DNA from: Oscillospiraceae bacterium
GTDB taxonomy: Bacteria > Bacillota > Clostridia > Oscillospirales > Ruminococcaceae
Length of the DNA: 37,851 nucleotides
NCBI GenBank assembly: GCA_017436575.1
Contig: JAFSCU010000022.1
Coordinates: 1 to 37,851, forward strand
Direction of reading: 5' to 3'
A model generated the notes under the pieces. That model was given only the letters and a program-made list of their open reading frames with translations. It did not search any database and was not told the DNA's origin. This document shows positions 8,136 to 16,519 of this stretch, piece after piece (within the stretch, counting starts at the first letter, position 1; each line of letters starts with the position of its first letter). Made by a program: the position numbers and the translations under genes.

Positions 8136-10520
8136 TTATTCTATTTTTGAAACAGGAGCAAAGTTTGCCATTACCTTTTTGGTACCAACGCTGTCAAAAG
8201 TAATTTCCAGCATAGAGTCATTGGCAATAGGAGTGATTTTTACCACTATTCCGTCACCGAATACATTGTGATGTACCCTGTCACCCACTGCAAACACCTT
8301 TTTGGCAGAAGACGCAGCTGCTGCAGGCTTTTTAGGTGCAATAGCAGAGTTTTCAAGGAATGAATTTCTGCTGTATGGTGACTTTGTCTGTACCACAGTG
8401 GCACGGCTGAGTGGTTCCACTCTGTTGATTTTAGGGCGCTTGTCTATCATTTCGCAGACAGATTTGTCCATTTCTTCAATAAATCTTGAAGGGAGCGGAC
8501 GCTTTGTCTGACCGAAAACCATTCTTTCGCTGCAGTGTGAAATGTACAGTTCTTTTTTTGCACGTGTGATTCCAACATACCGCAGACGGCGTTCTTCTTC
8601 AATATCGTCCGGATTGTAACGTGACATTTCACCTGGGAATATACCTTCTTCCACTCCTACAAGGAACACATAAGGGAATTCCAGACCTTTTGCGGAATGG
8701 ATGGTCATAAGTGTAACGCTGTCAGCATTTTCATCATAGTTGTCGATGTCACTGATAAGTGAAACTTCTTCAAGGAACATTTCAAGTGTGGCATCTTCAT
8801 TCATATCTTTGTATGCCTGAATATTGGAAACCAGCTGACCGACGTTTTCCAGTTTGGTTCTGCCTTCTTCACCCATATCAGCCAGCATCTGTTCATAGCC
8901 TGTGATTTTCAGCAGGTTTGGAACAAATTCTTCCATAGGGCGTGTGCGGTAAAGTTCCAGCAGTGCACGATATATATTGAGGAAATTGTTCAGTGGTGCC
9001 AGAGAACGGTTAAGGCGCGGATAGTCATACATATTGTACAACACCTGAATCATGCTTACACCTTTTTCGTCTGCTATTTCCTGCATTGTATTGATTGTTG
9101 TGTTGCCGATTTTTCTGGCCGGTGTATTGATAATACGTTTCAGACGCAGATTGTCAGTAGGGTTTACCACAATATGGATATAGGCCATAATATCCCTGAT
9201 TTCGGCACGGTCATAGAAACGGTGACCGCCGATAACGCGGTAGGAAATACCGCTTCTTGCCAGGGCGTTTTCCATATTGGCAGACTGCATATTCATTCTG
9301 TAGAGAATGGCGTGGTCAGCCAGTTTGGCGCCTTTTTTCACATTTTCACCAATAATTGACACCACATTCTGTGCTTCGTCAAACTCTTTATCAAGGTGGT
9401 AAATCTTTACCTTTTCACCGCCTGCTGTAGATGTCCACAATGTTTTGCCTTTGCGGCCTTTGTTGTTTTCTATAACACTGTTGGCAGCATTAAGGATATT
9501 TGAAGTGGAACGGTAATTCTGTTCAAGGCGGATAACCTTTGAATCCGGAAACTGTTCTTCAAAACTTAAAATGTTTTCAATGGTAGCACCGCGGAAACGG
9601 TAAATACTCTGGTCATCATCACCTACTACACACAGGTTGTTATGACCCTGTGCCAGAAGGTTGATAAGTTCAAACTGGGCTGTGGAAGTATCCTGGTATT
9701 CGTCCACCATTATGTAACGGTAACGATTCTGATAATAATCCAATGTTTCACTGCTGGCGCGGAAAAGCATTACTGTATTGAAAATCAGATCATCAAAATC
9801 CATAGCATTGGCTTTTTTCAGACGGTTCTGATATTCTTCATAACAACGCACAATCAGTTTTTCGTGGGTATTGGTAGCATATTTTTCTGCTTCCACAGGA
9901 CCTATAAGTTTATCCTTATAGCCTGAAATTCTGTTCATAGCTACTTTAAGCTGAACAAATTTATCATCTATGTTAAGGTCTTTCATAACCTCTTTCATAA
10001 CACGTTTCTGGTCATCTGTGTCATAAATGGTGAATTCTTTCCGGTAGCCCAGCAGATAGCCGTCTTTTCGAAGAATTCTCATACACAGTGAGTGGAATGT
10101 GCTGGCCATAATATCCCTTGAAGCTGTGCCAAGGCTGCTTTCCAGTCTGGAGCGCAGTTCTGCAGCCGCTTTATTTGTAAATGTAATAGCCAGAATATTC
10201 CACGGATAAATCCTGCCTGTTGCAAGGCGTGTTTCTGTTTCAAAATCCAGTTTGATATTGTTTTCCACAGCATTTTCCAGCAAAGACAGTGTATATTCGT
10301 CCACATCACCAGGGAAATACCGGCTGTTATAGCTGTCGCCAAAACGCACCATATTGGAAATGCGGTTGATAAGCACACTGGTTTTGCCGCTGCCTGCACC
10401 TGCAAGAATAAGCAGTGGGCCTTTTATATGATAAACCGCTGCCTGCTGCATATTGTTCAGGTGGGAAAACTGCTGTGTGATATATTGTTTTCTCAGTTGA
10501 GTTGCTTTTGTAAAATCCAT
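8136..10520 (-). CDS. pcrA: ATP-dependent DNA helicase PcrA/UvrD
   Basis: A 794-residue superfamily 1A 3'-5' helicase used in nucleotide excision repair, replication restart and removal of RecA or stalled RNA polymerase. The Walker A motif GAGSGKT is at residues 41-47, then the ITFTNKAAAE motif, the VDEYQDTS Walker B, GDDDQSIYRFRGA motif III, LEQNYRS motif IV, TIHSAKGLEFPYVFL motif V and RLRYVGITRAKKELY motif VI. The C-terminus (from about residue 735) holds the Tudor-like domain (VGDRVHHNVFGDGIV) that in PcrA contacts RNA polymerase. An AGGAG site lies 8 nt before the ATG and a promoter lies in the 59-nt gap upstream. Length and motif set are complete. Confidence 0.96.
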   Translation of the reverse strand: MDFTKATQLRKQYITQQFSHLNNMQQAAVYHIKGPLLILAGAGSGKTSVLINRISNMVRFGDSYNSRYFPGDVDEYTLSLLENAVENNIKLDFETETRLATGRIYPWNILAITFTNKAAAELRSRLESSLGTASRDIMASTFHSLCMRILRKDGYLLGYRKEFTIYDTDDQKRVMKEVMKDLNIDDKFVQLKVAMNRISGYKDKLIGPVEAEKYATNTHEKLIVRCYEEYQNRLKKANAMDFDDLIFNTVMLFRASSETLDYYQNRYRYIMVDEYQDTSTAQFELINLLAQGHNNLCVVGDDDQSIYRFRGATIENILSFEEQFPDSKVIRLEQNYRSTSNILNAANSVIENNKGRKGKTLWTSTAGGEKVKIYHLDKEFDEAQNVVSIIGENVKKGAKLADHAILYRMNMQSANMENALARSGISYRVIGGHRFYDRAEIRDIMAYIHIVVNPTDNLRLKRIINTPARKIGNTTINTMQEIADEKGVSMIQVLYNMYDYPRLNRSLAPLNNFLNIYRALLELYRTRPMEEFVPNLLKITGYEQMLADMGEEGRTKLENVGQLVSNIQAYKDMNEDATLEMFLEEVSLISDIDNYDENADSVTLMTIHSAKGLEFPYVFLVGVEEGIFPGEMSRYNPDDIEEERRLRYVGITRAKKELYISHCSERMVFGQTKRPLPSRFIEEMDKSVCEMIDKRPKINRVEPLSRATVVQTKSPYSRNSFLENSAIAPKKPAAAASSAKKVFAVGDRVHHNVFGDGIVVKITPIANDSMLEITFDSVGTKKVMANFAPVSKIE

Positions 10521-10546
10521 TGTTAATTCTCCTATATCAATCTATT

Positions 10547-10575
10547 ATTTTACCATATTTCTTTCAGTTAAACAA
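10547..10575 (-). promoter_or_regulatory. Candidate pcrA promoter
   Basis: Minus-strand TTGTTT (10570-10575) and TAAAAT (10547-10552) with a 17-nt spacer, 27 nt upstream of the pcrA start. Confidence 0.5.
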
Positions 10576-10579
10576 CAGA

Positions 10580-11125
10580 TTAATATATATGCCAGTCTTT
10601 GAAATTGTCTGCCTGGGCGCTGAGCAAACGCCAGTCCGGCAGTATTTTTCCCACAAGGGAATAGAAATCTTTTGAATGGTCAAAGTGTACCATGTGAGCC
10701 AGTTCATGAACTGCAATATAGTCCTGTACCCTGTCTGACAGAAACATAGTACGGAAACTGTAGCAGACAGTATATCTGTCTTTGTTTTTTATACAGCTGC
10801 CCCAGCGTTTTTTTGCTGATGTGATTTTTATTTTATCCGGCTGCAGCCCCATAATCTGTCCATAATAGGCTGTTTTTCTGCTCATAACAGTGTATGCCTG
10901 CTTTTTCAGCTCTGATATATCCCTGGATGACAACACTTTTATGTTGGCACTGTTTTCCGCCAACGTCTGTCGTCGCTGTGCTATCCACCCCAGGTTTGCA
11001 CGGTAAAAACTGTCTATGGCAGCTTTTCTGGTGTATTTTGGCACTTTGATTACAACAGTACCGTCATTTTCCACTGTCATTACCATTCTTTTTCTTCGGT
11101 TGTCTTTTACTGTTTTATAGTCCAT
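10580..11125 (-). CDS. YgjP-like zinc metallopeptidase (DUF45)
   Basis: A 181-residue soluble protein of the YgjP/WLM-type family (M48-like). The zinc site HELAH is at residues 140-144 with a third ligand candidate His150 (HFDHSKDF), and the family marker RWGSC is at 107-111. Its physiological substrate is unknown; E. coli YgjP has been described as a nucleotide-related hydrolase, which I do not transfer here. The start is set at the ATG at 11125; an in-frame TTG at 11137 lies in the base of a terminator hairpin, and neither has a good ribosome site. The gene lies between mreB and pcrA on the same strand but just behind a likely terminator, so its expression is unclear. Confidence 0.82.
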   Translation of the reverse strand: MDYKTVKDNRRKRMVMTVENDGTVVIKVPKYTRKAAIDSFYRANLGWIAQRRQTLAENSANIKVLSSRDISELKKQAYTVMSRKTAYYGQIMGLQPDKIKITSAKKRWGSCIKNKDRYTVCYSFRTMFLSDRVQDYIAVHELAHMVHFDHSKDFYSLVGKILPDWRLLSAQADNFKDWHIY

Positions 11126-11136
11126 TTTACACGACA

Positions 11137-11167
11137 AAAAGGCGGTTTTATAAAAATGCCGCCTTTT
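11137..11167 (-). terminator. Terminator after mreB
   Basis: A 9-bp perfect stem (AAAAGGCGG/CCGCCTTTT, 13-nt loop) followed on the minus strand by a T-run, 17 nt after the mreB stop. It ends only 11 nt before the YgjP ATG. Confidence 0.75.
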
Positions 11168-11184
11168 GGTTTATAGTTTAATTT

Positions 11185-12210
11185 TTATCTTGAAAAACCA
11201 GGAGTTACATCACGGAAACCTGTTTCCAGCTTGCCTTCCAGTTCAAAAGCTTTACCTGTACCTTTGGCCACACATTTTTCAGGCTCATCAGCCAGGAAAA
11301 CACGTGTTGTCAGATGTGACTGCAGATATTTGTCCAGATTTTTGATTTTTGCACCTGCACCTGTAAGAACAATGCCATTTTCAAAAAGGTCACCTGAAAG
11401 TTCAGGTGGTGTAACTTCCAGCACCTGTTTTACTGTTGCCAGGATTTCGGCAATAATTGGTTCGATTACAGGATAAATATCATTAGTGCTGATTTCCAGT
11501 GTGCCCGGCAGACCTTTCAGCAGATTTATACCTTTTACTTTAAATACCACATTTTCTTCATCTGTAGGCATGCAGTTGGCAACTTCGTGTTTAAGGTTTG
11601 CAACTGTACGCTGACCTACAACAAAGTTGTATTTGTTTTTCAGTGCTTTTGCAATTTCTCGGTCAAAAGTATTGCCGGCAATTTTAATGGATTTAGAACA
11701 TACGACACCACCCAGTGAAATAACTGCCACATCGGTTGTGCCACCGCCAATGTCAACAATCATATTACCGTTTGCCCTGATAACATCAATACCTGCACCG
11801 ATAGCAGCTGCAATAGGTTCTTCAATAAGGAAAACCTGTCTTGCACCGGCTGAAACTGCAGCGTCAACCACCGCATTTTCTTCAATGCCTGTAACAGCAC
11901 TTGGAATACAGATGCACACCTTTGGTTTCATAACTTTGGAATTGTATGCTTTGCTGATAAAATATTTTACCATTTCTTTGGTAAGGGTATAGTTTGAGAT
12001 TACGCCATCTTTCAGTGGGTATTCTGCAACAATATTTTTATGTGTTTTACCAACCATCCGGAATGCTTCTGCGCCGAATGCAAAAGGTTTGCCGGAATTG
12101 GCATCATAGGCAACAACGCTTGGTTCATTGAGAACCACGCCTTCACCTTCTTTATATATCATAACCTTGGTAGTACCCAGGTCAATACCGATATCGTTTG
12201 TATTTGCCAT
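11185..12210 (-). CDS. mreB: Rod shape-determining protein MreB/Mbl
   Basis: A 341-residue bacterial actin that forms membrane-linked filaments guiding the elongation machinery of the cell wall. The phosphate-1 loop DLGTTK is at residues 10-15, the phosphate-2 loop is DIGGGTTDVAVISLGG near 149-164, and EEPIAAAIGAGIDV between them is a strong MreB signature. The start overlaps the comF stop by one base (TAATG), indicating translational coupling. Here it is in recD2-comF-mreB rather than with mreC/mreD, an arrangement met in Clostridia, so it may be the Mbl/MreBH-type paralogue. Which paralogue cannot be decided from the sequence. Confidence 0.93.
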   Translation of the reverse strand: MANTNDIGIDLGTTKVMIYKEGEGVVLNEPSVVAYDANSGKPFAFGAEAFRMVGKTHKNIVAEYPLKDGVISNYTLTKEMVKYFISKAYNSKVMKPKVCICIPSAVTGIEENAVVDAAVSAGARQVFLIEEPIAAAIGAGIDVIRANGNMIVDIGGGTTDVAVISLGGVVCSKSIKIAGNTFDREIAKALKNKYNFVVGQRTVANLKHEVANCMPTDEENVVFKVKGINLLKGLPGTLEISTNDIYPVIEPIIAEILATVKQVLEVTPPELSGDLFENGIVLTGAGAKIKNLDKYLQSHLTTRVFLADEPEKCVAKGTGKAFELEGKLETGFRDVTPGFSR

Positions 12211-12875
12211 TATGTATTTTCCTTTCTCTCTATATTCAAAGTATAACTCCAGACATACACCTTTTCCCGCCCTGCCAGTTTCAATTCAGTGGCAACTGCA
12301 GAAACAGTAAAGCCTGTTGTAATTACATCATCTATTACAAGAATGTTTTTGCCGGTCAGATTCCCTGTGACTTTAAAAGCATTTACAAGGTTTGCCTTTC
12401 GCCTGTCTTTTGGAAGATTGTGCTGTTTTTCTGTTTTGCGCACTTTTGCAACACAGTCTGAATATTGCACGCCAAAGTGTTTTGAAATACGCTTTGCCAT
12501 TTCCACAGGCAGGTCGTATTCCTGGGTGTACAGCTTTGATTTATGGCTGGGAACCGGCAATACCGTATCTATATTATTTTGCGCTAAAATCTGTTTTATG
12601 TCAATGGAAATATCATCTAAAAGTGAAGCAAGAAAAGGGGCAGGATTTCGGAACTTTGCACCCTTTACCACAGTTGATGCTGTACCTTCGTATTTGTATG
12701 AAGCATAGCTTTCGTCCACAAAGTCAATTTTCTTGTTTAGTGGCAGATGCGGATTTGCAATCCTGCATTTTTCCAGTTCTCTTCTGCAACTGTTACACAG
12801 ATTTTGGCTGTCTGCCGGTTTAAAGCAACATTTACATTTAGGGACAAGAAAAATCTGTCTGATAATATTATCCAT
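12210..12875 (-). CDS. comF: ComF family protein
   Basis: A 221-residue protein with an N-terminal zinc ribbon (CKCC at residues about 14-17 and CNSC about 28-31) and a C-terminal phosphoribosyltransferase fold with the PRPP loop VLVIDDVITTGFT near residues 176-188. ComF proteins are needed for uptake of single-stranded DNA in competent Firmicutes and are also kept in bacteria not known to be competent. The gene overlaps the end of recD2 by 8 nt and the start of mreB by 1 nt, a tight operon. No other competence gene is in the window, so a role in transformation is only inferred. Confidence 0.9.
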   Translation of the reverse strand: MDNIIRQIFLVPKCKCCFKPADSQNLCNSCRRELEKCRIANPHLPLNKKIDFVDESYASYKYEGTASTVVKGAKFRNPAPFLASLLDDISIDIKQILAQNNIDTVLPVPSHKSKLYTQEYDLPVEMAKRISKHFGVQYSDCVAKVRKTEKQHNLPKDRRKANLVNAFKVTGNLTGKNILVIDDVITTGFTVSAVATELKLAGREKVYVWSYTLNIERKENT

Positions 12876-15066
12876 TATATTCCTCTAAAAAGTGTTTTAC
12901 ACCTGAATAGCGTAGCTGTTTTTTACTGTTGTGTACCATATTAGCCAGTATTTCGCTGTTGCCAACTACCACCAGCAGTTCTTTTGCACGGGTAAATGCT
13001 GTGTAAAGCAGATTTCGGTATTGCAGTTCATTTGGAGTGTCAGACAGGCATAGTATAACCGCCCTGAACTCACTGCCCTGGCTTTTGTGCACAGTAATAG
13101 CCCACGCGTGTTCCAGCTGTGGAAAAAACTCCTGCGGGTAAACATAGGTTTTGTCATCAAATTTTATTGTCAGTGTTTTATTGAATCTGTCTACACCTAT
13201 AATCTGACCTATATCGCCGTTGAAAACACCTACTTCTGTCTCGCCGTTGTCACGGAGATACTGCAAATCATAGTTGTTTTTTATCTGCATAACCTTGTCG
13301 CCCAGACGGAAAGTAATTCCATTGAAAGTGATTTCTGACTTTGAGGCATTTTCCGGGTTTAAAACCGACTGAAGAACAGCGTTTATATTTGTGGTGCCGC
13401 CACGGCGTTTGCGCGAAGGTGTAAGCACCTGAATATCATCAAAGCTGTCAAACCCATAGGCATTTGGCAGTCTTGTTTTTACAAGACCGCTGACAAGGTT
13501 TTCTATGTTTTCTCCTGTTTCGATAAAGAAATAATCCCCTGTTCTGCCACTTGTTTTAGGGTAGATACCCTGGTTTATTGCATGGGAATTGACCACTATA
13601 TCACTTTCCCGTGCCTGTCGGAAAATATCTGTCAGCTGAACATTGGACACCAGCTGTGAATCCAGCAGGTCTTTCAGCACATTACCCGGCCCCACTGCCG
13701 GCAACTGATTGTAGTCACCTACCAGCACCAGGCGGCAACCATCTTTAACTGCTGTAATCAGCTGGCTGAAAAGAACTATGTCCACCATGGAACATTCATC
13801 AACTATAAGCACATCACAGGGAATAGGATTATCCCGGTTGCGCTGGAATTTTATATCATTTTTTGTGCCCGGCACCACTTCCAGCAGACGGTGGATTGTT
13901 TTGGCATTTTTTCCAGACAATTCACTTAATCTTTTGGCGGCTCGGCCTGTAGGGGCACAGAGACTGACAATATCAGCCTGCATTTCAAACATTGTAATAA
14001 TACCTTTTACAAGTGTGGTTTTACCTGTACCCGGGCCACCCGTAATAATGCACACAGAACTGTCTGCCACCTTTTCCAGTGCTTTAACCTGATTGGGTGC
14101 ATAGTTTATGCCCAATATATCCTGTACTGTTCTGATGGTCTGTGCCACATTTATATTGGTTTTTGGTTTTGCTGTCAGCAACTGTGATAACTTCTGGCAG
14201 CTTATAAGTTCTGCCACATAAAGCTGTGCCAGATAGATAAAATCACGACCATTTATTTCTTCACAGAACAGTTCGCCTTCGTCACATTTTTCATTTATGG
14301 CATTTTCCACCTTTTCAGGCTCAACACCGATAAAAGCCGATACTGTTTCCACCAGCCTGTCATAAGGTACACAGCAATGACCTTTCTGGCTGTTGTGGCG
14401 CAAAACATACAGCACACCACCTGCTATACGCCGGTGGCTGTCGTATTCTATAGTCATACGGCCGGTTGCAATTCTGTCTGCCCGTTCAAAAGACAGGAAT
14501 GTGGGTTCGTTGCACAGAAGATAAGGATTGGTGCTGATAATTTCTGTGGTGGCCTGTCCGTATACGCCGTACAGAGCAATGGCTTGTGAGGCAGAAAGAC
14601 CGTAATTTGACAGACTCATAATTACATCCTGTATGCCATAGATACGTCTGAACTCTGTCTGAATATCCAAAGCCTGTCGATAGGAAATTCCCTTTATCGT
14701 AGCTAGTTGAACAGGGTCGCATTCCAGTATTTCCAGTGCATTTGCACCGAATGCTTTTATAATTCTTTTGGCTGTTACAGGGCCTATACCTTTTACTGCA
14801 CCACTGGCAAGGTAAGCATAAATTGCATTTTCGTCACTGGGTAAAGCTACTTCATAATTCTGAACTTTAAACTGCACACCAAAAGAAGGATGATTTGCAT
14901 AGCTGCCATAGACAACAAGCTGCTGCCCCGGTGCAACGCCTATCATTTCACCCACTACAGTTACCATATCATCGTCAGTCTGCAGTTCCAGAACTGTAAA
15001 CCCGGTATCCTGACTGGAAAAAGTAATATATGCTATTGTGCCTTCAAGTCTGTCAAGCTCCTGCAC
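12868..15066 (-). CDS. recD2: ATP-dependent 5'-3' DNA helicase RecD2
   Basis: A 732-residue superfamily 1B helicase. It has the RecD2-specific N-terminal region with an OB-like part and helix-hairpin-helix repeats (VKGIGPVTAKRII at 91-103; LATIKGISYRQA at 121-132), then the motor core with Walker A GGPGTGKTT at 343-351, VDECSMVD Walker B, GDYNQLPAVGPG motif III and the C-terminal HAWAITVHKSQGSEF and YTAFTRAKELLVVV motifs. RecD2 works outside the RecBCD complex in mismatch repair and replication fork upkeep. The start is GTG at 15066 with GAGGTG a few bases before; no ATG fits. comF and mreB follow with overlaps. Confidence 0.94.
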   Translation of the reverse strand: MQELDRLEGTIAYITFSSQDTGFTVLELQTDDDMVTVVGEMIGVAPGQQLVVYGSYANHPSFGVQFKVQNYEVALPSDENAIYAYLASGAVKGIGPVTAKRIIKAFGANALEILECDPVQLATIKGISYRQALDIQTEFRRIYGIQDVIMSLSNYGLSASQAIALYGVYGQATTEIISTNPYLLCNEPTFLSFERADRIATGRMTIEYDSHRRIAGGVLYVLRHNSQKGHCCVPYDRLVETVSAFIGVEPEKVENAINEKCDEGELFCEEINGRDFIYLAQLYVAELISCQKLSQLLTAKPKTNINVAQTIRTVQDILGINYAPNQVKALEKVADSSVCIITGGPGTGKTTLVKGIITMFEMQADIVSLCAPTGRAAKRLSELSGKNAKTIHRLLEVVPGTKNDIKFQRNRDNPIPCDVLIVDECSMVDIVLFSQLITAVKDGCRLVLVGDYNQLPAVGPGNVLKDLLDSQLVSNVQLTDIFRQARESDIVVNSHAINQGIYPKTSGRTGDYFFIETGENIENLVSGLVKTRLPNAYGFDSFDDIQVLTPSRKRRGGTTNINAVLQSVLNPENASKSEITFNGITFRLGDKVMQIKNNYDLQYLRDNGETEVGVFNGDIGQIIGVDRFNKTLTIKFDDKTYVYPQEFFPQLEHAWAITVHKSQGSEFRAVILCLSDTPNELQYRNLLYTAFTRAKELLVVVGNSEILANMVHNSKKQLRYSGVKHFLEEYNG

Positions 15067-15101
15067 TTTGCACCTCTGTTAATAATAAAAATACATTATA
15101 T

Positions 15102-15130
15102 ATTATAGTTGAAAGTCAGTTTTTTGTAAA
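15102..15130 (-). promoter_or_regulatory. recD2-comF-mreB promoter
   Basis: Minus-strand TTTACA (15125-15130) and a perfect TATAAT (15102-15107) with a 17-nt spacer, 36 nt before the GTG start. The -35 box lies in the last codons of the upstream small gene. Confidence 0.6.
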
Positions 15131-15415
15131 TAAAGCATTTGTGATATATCTGTGTAATTCTTCTGCTGATACAGTGGTTGCCATAGGAAACACTGTGTTT
15201 TCACCATCTGAAACAACTATTATTTCATTGTTGTAAAGGGTATTGTGGATATACAGTATAGTATCGTATGTGGAAAAGGATTTATCCGCCGCCAGAACTG
15301 TAACTGACCTGGATGCTTTTGAAAACCTGACAGACATAACCCGCCATTCCACTATACCGAAAAGACCGAATACAGCCAAGGAAGTAAGAATAATCATATA
15401 AATATCATACAGCAT
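15116..15415 (-). CDS. Small membrane-anchored protein, unknown
   Basis: A 99-residue protein with one N-terminal membrane segment at about residues 3-23 and a small soluble domain of about 75 residues. I do not recognise the family. The start at 15415 is chosen because GGAGGTG lies 6 nt upstream; the open frame extends further 5' but without a site. The gene lies between recR and recD2, on the same strand, after the recR terminator. The alternating charge and hydrophobic pattern of the domain (TVLAADKSFSTYDTILYIHN, then IIVVSDGENTVF) looks like a small alpha/beta fold. Confidence 0.7.
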   Translation of the reverse strand: MLYDIYMIILTSLAVFGLFGIVEWRVMSVRFSKASRSVTVLAADKSFSTYDTILYIHNTLYNNEIIVVSDGENTVFPMATTVSAEELHRYITNALFTKN

Positions 15416-15510
15416 ATACAGCACCTCCGGGTTGTTTGATATATTGTATGAAAAGGCAAATTTATATGTTACAAAATTTATACTACTAACGGATATGCAC
15501 AAGATAAAAT

Positions 15511-15534
15511 AAAACCACCTTTTCAGGTGGTTTT
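15511..15534. terminator. Terminator after dnaX-ybaB-recR
   Basis: A 10-bp perfect stem (AAAACCACCT/AGGTGGTTTT) with a 4-nt loop, 11 nt past the recR stop and followed by T-rich sequence on the minus strand. Confidence 0.85.
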
Positions 15535-15545
15535 ATATCTGAATA

Positions 15546-16148
15546 TTAAATTTCTCTTCTGCCTTCCAGTGCGCGGTAAAGTGTAACTTCATCGGCATAT
15601 TCCAATGAAGCACCAACCGGCAGACCATAGGCAAGGCGTGTAACCTTTATTCCCAACGGTTTCACCAGACGGGAAATATACATTGCTGTGGTTTCGCCTT
15701 CAATAGTGGAGCTGGTAGCCATAATTACTTCTTTTACTGTATCATCCTGCAGGCGTGCCAGCAGTTCCTTTACAGTCAACTGCTCGGCAGTGATGCCGTC
15801 CATAGGTGAAATCAGACCGTGAAGCACATGGTACATACCTTTGTACTCCCTTGTTTTTTCAAAAGTTGCAACATCACGTGGGCTTTCAACTATGCAGATA
15901 ACAGAATTATCCCTTTTGGTTGAAGAACAGATAGGACACATATCCTTATCTGTATAGTTCCGGCATACAGGACAGCGTTTGATTTTGCTGTGGACATCCA
16001 TAATTGCGGCTGCAAATTCCGTCGCTTCCTTTTCGTCCATAGCCAGCACCTGATAAGCCATTCTTGTGGCACCTTTACGGCCTACGCCATTGAGGCGTGA
16101 GAAATTGTTTATCAGCCTTTCCAAAGGCTCTGCATTATACTGTGCCAT
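15546..16148 (-). CDS. recR: Recombination mediator RecR
   Basis: A 200-residue DNA repair protein that works with RecF/RecO to load RecA on gapped DNA. It carries the helix-hairpin-helix start (LNGVGRKGATRMA, about residues 19-31), a four-cysteine zinc finger CPVCRNYTDKDMCPIC (about 57-72), and the Toprim domain with CIVESPRDVATFEKT and the C-terminal GLPVGASLEYADEVTL motif. It starts 2 nt after the ybaB stop, in the classic dnaX-ybaB-recR order. Length equals that of the family. Confidence 0.97.
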   Translation of the reverse strand: MAQYNAEPLERLINNFSRLNGVGRKGATRMAYQVLAMDEKEATEFAAAIMDVHSKIKRCPVCRNYTDKDMCPICSSTKRDNSVICIVESPRDVATFEKTREYKGMYHVLHGLISPMDGITAEQLTVKELLARLQDDTVKEVIMATSSTIEGETTAMYISRLVKPLGIKVTRLAYGLPVGASLEYADEVTLYRALEGRREI

Positions 16149-16150
16149 AA

Positions 16151-16498
16151 TTAGAATATGCCAGGTACGTTAAGACCGCCTGTAAGTTTGCCCATTTCTG
16201 TTTCGCTTTCAGCCTTTGCTTTTGTGATAGCATCATTTACTGCAGCTGCCACCAGGTCTTCCAGCATTTCAATGTCTTCTGGGTCTACAATGCTTGGGTC
16301 AATAGACAGTGCAACAACATCGTGTTTGCCTGTAACTGTTGCTTTTACCAGACCTGAACCGCTTTCGCCAACATATTCTGTTTCGTCCAGTCTGTCCTGC
16401 AGTGCTTTCATATCATCCTGCATTTTCTGTGCCTGTTTGATAATCCGGTTCATATTCTGTGGGCCGCCGCCCATACCTTTTGGTAATCTTGCTTTCAT
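16151..16498 (-). CDS. ybaB: YbaB/EbfC family nucleoid-associated protein
   Basis: A 115-residue dimeric DNA-binding protein. It begins with a Gly/Met-rich region (GMGGGPQNM), followed by the family helix MNRIIKQAQKMQDDMKALQ and the VKATVTGKHDVVALSIDP strand region, and ends in the LTGGLNVPGIF tail. It is thought to help organise the nucleoid and is nearly always encoded between dnaX and recR, as here, with 21 nt to dnaX and 2 nt to recR. Confidence 0.95.
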   Translation of the reverse strand: MKARLPKGMGGGPQNMNRIIKQAQKMQDDMKALQDRLDETEYVGESGSGLVKATVTGKHDVVALSIDPSIVDPEDIEMLEDLVAAAVNDAITKAKAESETEMGKLTGGLNVPGIF

Positions 16499-16519
16499 TT
16501 TATATATTCTCCTTAAAAA

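Noticed and set aside
15416-15502. Longer N-terminus for the small membrane protein
   Set aside because: The GGAGGTG site at the chosen start is strong and the extension has no site.
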